NCBI GenBank assembly: GCA_020621405.1
Contig: JAHRYN010000002.1
Span: 795,676-859,675 of the forward strand
Direction: 5' to 3'
Origin: Betaproteobacteria bacterium
GTDB lineage: Bacteria > Pseudomonadota > Gammaproteobacteria > Burkholderiales > Rhodocyclaceae
Length of the DNA: 64,000 bases
A program made the translations under genes and the position numbers. The notes beneath the pieces were generated by a model. That model ran no database searches, was not told the DNA's origin, and worked only from the letters and a program-made list of their open reading frames with translations. Numbering within the stretch: position 1 is the stretch's first letter; every line of letters begins with the position of its first letter. Positions 54,464 through 62,400 of this stretch are shown piece after piece.

Positions 54464-55129
54464 ATGAAAACCTATCTCGCCATCGGTGCCGGCCCCGGCA
54501 TCGCCCTCGCGACCGCCGAGCGCTTCGCCCGTGACGGCTTCCGCATCGTGCTTGCCGCGCGCAGCGGCCGCAGCATTGCCTCGGGTGTCGAGGCCTTGCG
54601 TGCGGCCGGCGCCACCGTCGAGGTCGAAACGATCGACGCGGCCGATCCGCTGGCCGTGGCCGCGCTGGTACGCCGCCACGCACAGGATCTGGCGGTGCTG
54701 CACTACAACGCCGGCGTGCTGCATTACGACGCGGCCGGCGCGCTGCAGCCGCGCACGCTGGCGCAGGAAACCATAGGCAGCCTGGACAGCGACCTGCGCA
54801 CCAATCTGACCAGCGCGCTGGCTGCGGTGCAGGCCGCGCAGGCGGTGATGGACGGGCGCAGCGAGGGCAGCATCCTGCTGACCGGCGGCGGTTTCGGCGT
54901 CGAGCCAACGCCGGCCTTCATCAACATCAGCGTCGCCAAGGCCGGCCTGCGTGCCGCCGCCCGCGCGCTGTTCGAACCGGCGCGCAACCAGGGCATCCAT
55001 GTGGCAACGGTCACCGTCAGTACCCTGGTCGCTCCGGGCTCCGACAAGGCGAAGGAGGTGGCGGAAGCCTTCTGGGCATTGCACGCCCAGCCGCGCGGCG
55101 AATGGACCTGGGAGACGGTGGTCGCCTGA
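54464..55129 (+). CDS. Atypical short-chain dehydrogenase-like protein
   Basis: The 221-residue product has a Rossmann start GAGPGIALATAERFARDGF and an SDR-like core (LHYNAGVLHYD, then SILLTGGGFGVEPTPAF). The catalytic YxxxK is altered: the segment FINISVAKAGL keeps the Lys but has Ile where Tyr is expected. It may be a non-catalytic or divergent SDR. It is divergent from a LysR gene. Confidence 0.8.
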   Translation: MKTYLAIGAGPGIALATAERFARDGFRIVLAARSGRSIASGVEALRAAGATVEVETIDAADPLAVAALVRRHAQDLAVLHYNAGVLHYDAAGALQPRTLAQETIGSLDSDLRTNLTSALAAVQAAQAVMDGRSEGSILLTGGGFGVEPTPAFINISVAKAGLRAAARALFEPARNQGIHVATVTVSTLVAPGSDKAKEVAEAFWALHAQPRGEWTWETVVA

Positions 55130-55207
55130 ACCGACCGGTCGGGGAACATCCGCCGCCAGGCGCTACTCTTGAAGGCCGTGCGCCCCGCACTGCCTTCAAG
55201 GATTCCG

Positions 55208-55669
55208 ATGTTCCGCACCCTGAAAGAACTGTTCGACAGCTTCGCCGCACCGGCGACCGGTCGGGCCGCCACCGAACACCAGCTGCAGCTGGCCACTGCG
55301 GTACTGCTGGTCGAGGTGATGCGCGCCGACGCCGGTATCGACGACGCCGAACGGGTCACGGCGATGGCGGCGCTGCGCGAGCGATTTGCGCTGGCCGACG
55401 ACGAGATTGCGCGCCTGCTCGAGCTGGCGACGCATACGGCGCGCGAGTCCTACGACTACCAGCGCTTCACCGCGCAGCTGAACCGGACGCTGGATCTGCA
55501 CCAGAAGGTGCAGATCGTCGAATACCTGTGGCAGGTCGCCTACGCCGACGGTCGGCTGCAGGCACACGAAGAGCATGTCATGCGCAAGATCGCCGACCTG
55601 CTCTACCTGCCGCATGCCGACTACATCACCGCCAAGCTGCGTGCACGCGACGCCGCCGGCGTGCGCTGA
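55208..55669 (+). CDS. TerB-like protein
   Basis: The 153-residue all-helical protein (MFRTLKELFDSFAAP) contains acidic helix pairs DAGIDDAERVTAMAA and ADGRLQAHEEHVMRKIADLL typical of the TerB/DjlA tellurite-resistance fold. No other ter genes are nearby, so tellurite resistance should not be assumed. It ends 18 bases from the convergent phosphopantetheinyl transferase. Confidence 0.82.
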   Translation: MFRTLKELFDSFAAPATGRAATEHQLQLATAVLLVEVMRADAGIDDAERVTAMAALRERFALADDEIARLLELATHTARESYDYQRFTAQLNRTLDLHQKVQIVEYLWQVAYADGRLQAHEEHVMRKIADLLYLPHADYITAKLRARDAAGVR

Positions 55670-55687
55670 ACACGATCCGGAAAGCGT

Positions 55688-56419
55688 TCAGGCGGCCCGG
55701 CTCACGCCCGGCCAGCGCCGGCACGACAGCCGTGCACCCGCCCCCTCGACCACCACCGCCGCGGCATAGCCGTCCGGCACCGGCACGCTGCGCACATGCC
55801 AGACGGTTGATGCACCGGCATCGCGGACCGGCGACTCCTCGTTTCCGTCACCCACCACGCTGAAAGACTGCAGTGGCTGCACCAGCCCCGCACCCAGCGC
55901 CTTCACATAGGCTTCCTTGCGCGTCCAGATTTGATGGAAGCGCATGCTGTGCGCCTCTGCCGTGCAGCGGTCGAGTGCCGCGCACTCATCCGGCGCGAAG
56001 AAATGTGTGGCGACGCGCGGCAGGTCTTCACGCGCAATCGCGGCTTCGATGTCCACGCCGATTTCGCGCCCGGACGCGATACCGCACAGCACGGCATCGC
56101 CGGAATGCGATAGGTTGAAGCGCAGACCGGATCCGTGCTGCGTGGCCAGCCGCGGCTTGCCCCGCTCGTCCGCATCCAGCCCGACATCGGACGGTGCAAT
56201 CCCCAGATAGCGGCCGAGCACGTCGCGCAGCACGACATGCGCGAACACGAAGCGCGCGCGATCGGACTCATGCAGGAAGCGCTGCGCACGAGTCGCCTCG
56301 GCTGGCGACAGCAGGGCGCTGCCGTCATCCCCACCCGGCGTCCCGGATCGGACGGCCAGCCACAGATGAACCTCGTCATCCGCGATCGGCATGGCACATG
56401 GCGGCGCGTTGCCGCTCAT
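55688..56419 (-). CDS. Sfp-type 4'-phosphopantetheinyl transferase
   Basis: The 243-residue enzyme has the Sfp motifs: LRFNLSHSGD, the metal-binding Asp in IGVDIEA and IWTRKEAYVKALGAG. It attaches the CoA-derived phosphopantetheine arm to the carrier domains of the NRPS. It overlaps the NRPS stop by four bases (ATGA) and is the downstream gene of that operon, so the synthetase is activated by its own dedicated enzyme. Confidence 0.93.
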   Translation of the reverse strand: MSGNAPPCAMPIADDEVHLWLAVRSGTPGGDDGSALLSPAEATRAQRFLHESDRARFVFAHVVLRDVLGRYLGIAPSDVGLDADERGKPRLATQHGSGLRFNLSHSGDAVLCGIASGREIGVDIEAAIAREDLPRVATHFFAPDECAALDRCTAEAHSMRFHQIWTRKEAYVKALGAGLVQPLQSFSVVGDGNEESPVRDAGASTVWHVRSVPVPDGYAAAVVVEGAGARLSCRRWPGVSRAA

Positions 56420-59400
56420 CGCCCAGCCTTTGACCGGACCGGGTCGTCAGCTTCTTCATCAAGCTCTTCATCCAGCCGCCGCTGCAGCAGCCGGGCCAGT
56501 TCATCGACCACTGGCGGCTTGACCATCAGGCCGTGGGTACCGGGCACCGGATGCATCTCGAAACCGCCGGACACCCGGGCCGACCAGCCCAGACAGGACT
56601 TGCTCGCCTCGATGCGCGATTCCTCGGCGATGTACAGATCGACGCGCCCGGCATAGGTCTGCGGCCGGTAACCCCAGTGTGCCCACCAGTGAGCCGAAGC
56701 CGCATCCGGGAAACCCTGGCGCGGCGTGCGGCCGAACAGGTTCAGAACCGCGTGCTCCAGCCGTTCGCGCTTCAGATAGGGACGCACCGCGCCGGCCAGC
56801 CGGGCAATCAGGCCACCGCCGGCCGGACGCAGATACACCCCCGGTGCGTAGGTGTCGATCAGCGCGAGAACGGCGACCTCGTCACCGGCCGCGCGCAACT
56901 GCTGCGCCATTTCGAACGCCACCGTGCCGCCGCTGGAAAAGCCGGCCAGCCGGTAGGGGCCACGTGGCTGCGCCTCGCGCATCGCGACGATGCAGTCCGC
57001 GGCGATGTCCCGGACGCTGGAGCGCGGCGCCGCCTGGCCATCGACCCCGAGCGCGTTCAGGCCGAGCACCGGCTGTCGTGGCGACAATGCACGCGCCAGA
57101 TCGAAGTAGTGAAACAGATTGCCGCCTATCGTATGCACGCAGAACAGCGGCGGCAGGTCGCCCGCGGGTTTGATCGGCACCAGCAGCGGCCAGCGTCCGC
57201 GACCCGACTGCTCGCGCAGCAGTCCGGCGATGTCGCGGATCGTGTTGCCACGGAACCAGAAGGTGTCCAGCGGCAGCCGCGTGCCGAAGGTGCGGGCGAT
57301 CGCCTCGACCAGCCGGAGCGCCAGCAGGGAGTGACCGCCCATCGCGAAGAAGTCCTGATCGACGCCGATGCCGCCGCGTTCGAACAGCGACTCCCAAATG
57401 CCGAGCAGGTGCCGCTCGAAAATGTCCCGAGGCTGGCTGGCCGCGCCCCCCTGAGTGCCTGGCAGCGCTTCGGGCGCCGGCAGTGCGGCGCGGTCGAGCT
57501 TGCCGTTGGCCGTGATCGGCAGCGCCTCGAGCAGCACGAACGCCGACGGCAGCATGTGCGCCGGCAGGCTCTGCCCGAGCTGCGTGCGCAGCGCACCCGC
57601 CTCCAGACCCGCGCCCGCCACGTACGCCACCAGCCGGCGCTCGCCCGGCCTGTCCTCACGCACCACCACCGCCGCCTGCTTCACCCCGGCCTGCGCCATC
57701 AGCGCCGCTTCGATCTCGCCCGGCTCGATCCGGAAACCACGCAGCTTCACCTGATCGTCGAAGCGGCCCAGGAATTCGATCGTCCCGTCCGCCAGCCAGC
57801 GCACACGGTCCCCGGTCCGGTACAGCCGCGCGCCCGGCGCATCGCTGAACGGGTGCGCGACGAACTTCTCCGCCGTCAGTTCCGGGCGACCCAGATAGCC
57901 GCGCGCAAGCCCCGCCCCGCCGATGTACAGCTCGCCTTCGACGCCCACCGCCACCGGCTGGCACTGCGCATCCAGGATCAGCACTTCGGTGTTGCCGATC
58001 GGCCGGCCGATCGGAATCGACGTGCACGAGGCCGGCAGCTGCGACGGTATCCGGTGGCAGCAGGTGAAGGTCGTGCTCTCGGTCGGACCGTAGCCATTGA
58101 TCAGCTGCACCCCGGGCAGCGCCGCGAGCGCACGGCGAACGTGTGCCACCGACAGCGCTTCGCCTCCGGTCAGCAGCTGGCGCAGCCCGCGCAGCGCCTC
58201 CGGCCGTTCGTCGATCAGCACGTTGAACAGTGCTGCCGTCAGCCACAGCGTGCTCACTCCGTGGCGCTCTATCAGCGTCTGCAGCCCTGCAGCCGTCGGC
58301 ACATCGAGCGGATGGATCACGCAGCGCGAGCCGTGCAGCAGCGCGCCCCACAGTTCGAAGGTCGAGGCGTCGAACGCCATCGGGGCGAGCAGCAGGAAGG
58401 TTTCTTCCGGGCCGAAGCGGGCGTAGTCGGTACCGAACACCAGCCGCGCCACGCTGTGCTGTTCGACCATGACGCCCTTTGGCTGTCCGGTCGAGCCCGA
58501 GGTGTAGATCACGTACGCCAGGCTGGCCGCGCCACCCACCGCCTCCGGGTTGTCCCCGGACTGCGACCCGATCAGCGCCGCGTCATCCACGCACACCGTC
58601 CGCCCCGCGTGCGCCGGCAGCTTCCCCACCAACCCGCTGTGCGTGAGCACCACCGGCGCCGCCGTGTCCTCCACCATGTACGCGATCCGCGCCGCCGGGT
58701 ATGACGGGTCCAGCGGCACGTACGCACCCCCCACCTTCAGGATCCCCAGCACTCCGGCCACCAGATCCACCGAGCGCTCCAGGTACAGGCCCACCCTCAC
58801 CTCCGGACCCACTCCCAACCCTCGCAGCGCGTGCGCGATCCGGTTCGCTCGCGCGTTGAGCTCGCCGTAACTCAGCTTGTCGTCACCGCACTCCAGCGCG
58901 ACCGACCCCGGGCTGCGCTCGACCTGCGCCTCGAACAGCGACGCCAGCGTCCCGCCCTCCGGGTACGCGGCCGCCGTGTCGTTCCACTCCACCAGCAGCT
59001 GCTGACGCTCCTGGTCCGTCAGCAGCGGCAGCCGACACACTGCCATCCGCGGCTGACTCACTATCCCTTCGAGCAGCCTGCGGTAGTGGCCCACCAGCCG
59101 CTCCACCGTCCCCGCATCGAACAGGTCCGTCGCGTACTCGAACACCCCGCTCAGCCCCTGGCCTCCGTCTGTCTCCGTCTCCGTCAGCTCCAGCGTCAGG
59201 TCGAACTTCGCGATCTCTCGTTCCAGACCCTGCCGCTGCACCTCGGCCCCCGACAGCTCCAGTTCCTCGTGCGGTGCGTTCTGCAGCGCGAACATCACCT
59301 GGAACAGCGGGTTGCGGCTCGGGTCGCGCACCGGCCTCAACTCTTCGACCAGCTTCTCGAACGGCATCTGCGCGTGATCGAACGCGCCCAGCGCCGTCTC

Positions 59401-62400
59401 CTTCACCCGGCCCAGCACGCCCATGAAGTCTTCGTCCGCCTCCACCTGCGTGCGCAGCACCAGCGTATTGACGAAGAAACCGATCAGCCCTTCCAGCTCG
59501 ACCTGACCACGGCCCGCGACCGGCGTGCCCACCGCAATGTCCGACTGCCCGCTGTGCCGGCTCAGCAGCACCTTGAACGCCGCCAGCAGCACCATGTACA
59601 GCGTCCCGCCCGCTTCCCGCGCGAGCCCTCTGAGCCGGCCCGTCAATGCCGCATCGAGTCCGAACCTCACCACCGCTCCGCGGTAGCTCGGCTGCGCCGG
59701 CCGCGCACGGTCCGTCGGCAGCCCCAGCACCGCGAGCCCCGACAGCTTCTCCTTCCAGTAACCCAGCGCGCCTTGCAGCCCGGCGCCCGACAGCGTCTCC
59801 CTCTGCCACAGCGCGTAGTCCGCGTACTGCACCGGCAACGCATCCAGCTGCGCTTGCACACCCCGGCAACGCGCTGCGTACAGTGCGCCAAGCTCCCGGT
59901 TCAGCACCCCCTGCGACCAGCCGTCCGACGTGATGTGGTGGATCACCAGCTGCAGCACCCACTCCCCATCGCCCAGCCGCCACAGCCCCGCCCGCAGCAG
60001 CGGCGCTTCGCCAAGATCGAACGCCTCCACTGCGTGCGTCTGCAGCTGTGCACGCAGCGTCGCTTCCCGCTCACCAGGAGCGATGGCCCTCAGGTCCGCC
60101 TCCGTCAGCGCAACCCGTGCCGACGAAACAATCCTCTGCAGCGGCTCTCCGCCTTCCTCTACAAATCCCGTCCTCAGCGCTTCGTGCCTGGCCACCAGAT
60201 CGTCCAGCGCTCCTTGCAGCGCGCACGCATCCACCCCGCCAACGAGCCGGTACGCGCTCACAATGTGGTACAGCCCGCTTCCACCCTCCCACTGCTCCAG
60301 AAACCACAGCCTCGATTGCGCGTACGAGCACGGAAGATGTTCGGAGGTGTGGCGGACCTGTATCCCGGCGACGTCTTCGCCAACCACGGGAGCGGGCGAC
60401 TCCGCCTGCATCAGCACCGCCATGCCGGCTACGGACGGGGCTTCAAACACGTCGCGCAGCGACACTTCGCGTCCGGCCATGCCGCGCAGGCGGCTGACCA
60501 GCTGGACCGCCAGCAGCGAATGCCCACCCAGTTCGAAGAAGCTGTCGTGCACGCCCACCTGCGGCACGCCCAGCACCTCCGACCACAGCGCAGCCAGCGC
60601 GGCTTCCTGCTCCGTGCGCGGCGCGACGTAGTCATCGCGGACTGCATTGAATTCCGGTGCCGGCAGCGCAGCACGGTCGAGCTTGCCGTGTGCGGTGATC
60701 GGCAGCGCATCGAGCCGCACGATGGCCGACGGCACCATGTGCTCCGGCAGGCTCTTGCCGAGCACCGCACGCAGACGCGCAATGTCCGGGTCGCCGCCTT
60801 CGCGCCCGACCACGTAGGCCACCAGCCGCTGGTCGCCCGGCCTGTCCTCGCGCAGGACGACCACGGTCTGGCTCACCGCGGCATCGCCCAGCAGCGCCGC
60901 CTCGATCTCTCCCGGTTCGATCCGGAAGCCGCGCATCTTGATCTGGTGATCGATCCGGCCCAGGAACTCGATCGTCCCGTCCGCCCGCCAGCGTGCCCTG
61001 TCCCCGGTCCGGTACAGCCGCGCGCCCGGTTCGTCGCTGAACGGATGTGCGACAAACTTCTCCGCCGTCAGCTCCGGTCGGCCCAGATAGCCGCGCGCCA
61101 GCCCCACACCCCCGAGATAGAGTTCGCCGATCACGCCGACCGGAAGCGGTTGCCGTGCCTCGTCGAGCACCCAGGCCTGCATGTTCGTGATCGGACGGCC
61201 GATCGGAATCGACCCCGTCCAGCCTTTTTCACAGGTCCACCAGGTGGCATCGATCGCCGCTTCCGTCGGACCGTACAGGTTGTGCAGACGGGCCCCGCTG
61301 CGCGAGAAGAAGGTGGTGGCCAGCGGGGCATCCAGTGTCTCGCCGCCGCAGAACACCTGACGCAGGCTGCGACAGTCGGCAAAACCGGGCTCGGCGACCA
61401 GCGCCTTGAGCAAGGACGGCACGACCTGCAGCACGGTGATGCCGAAAGTCCGTATCTGTCGCAGCAAGGCCGCCGGATCGCGCTGGCTGCCCTCCGCCGC
61501 CAGAACCAGACGACCGCCGCCGAGCAGCGGCGCCATGAACTCCCAAACCGACGCGTCGGCGGAAATGCTGGTCTTCTGCAGAATGCGGTCCGCTTCGGTG
61601 AAGCCGAACGTACCGAGCATCCAGTGCATGTGGTTGCAGATGGCGGCGTGGCTGACCATGACGCCCTTGGGCCGTCCGGTCGAGCCCGAGGTGTAGATGA
61701 CGTAGGCAAGATCGGCCGGACGCGGCGCAGGCAGCAGTGCGTCGGCGGATGCAATGGCAGGCAGATCGTCGTCCAGGTCGAGGCACAGGACCCGTCCGGC
61801 ATAGTCCGGCAGACGGCCCCGCAATGCCGCCAGCGTCAGCACCACCGGTGCGCCCGAGTCCTCCGCCATGTAGGCGATCCGCGCCGGCGGCAACGACACA
61901 TCGATCGGTACATAGGCGCCGCCCGCCTTGATGACGCCCAGCAGCCCCACCACCAGCTCGACCGAACGCGGCATGAACAGCACCACCGGCACGTCGGGGC
62001 CAACCCCCAGCGCGCACAGTACGCGCGCGATCCGGTTCGCACGCGTGTTGAGCTCGCCGTAGCTCAGCCTGTCGTCACCGCACTCCAGCGCGACCGACCC
62101 CGGACTGCGCTCGACCTGCGCCTCGAACAGCGACGCCAGCGTCGAATCCTGCGGGAACGTTGCCTGCGCAAGGACATCCCGGACCGGGGCCGTGCGCGGC
62201 CGGAGTGCAGGCATGGTGAGCGCCGACGACACGTCCGGCGTGTCTGCATCGCTCTGCTGCAGCGCATGCGCCATGCGCCCGACCGTCGGTGCGTCGAATA
62301 CATCGCGCAACGACACCCTGCGCGCAACCCTGCCGTGCAGGCGACTGGCCAGCCGGGCCGCCAGCAGCGAATGTCCGCCCAGCTCGAAGAAGTTGTCGTG

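Noticed and set aside
55208-55669. Tellurite resistance function for the TerB-like gene
   Set aside because: The fold is widespread and no terC/D/E/Z genes accompany it.
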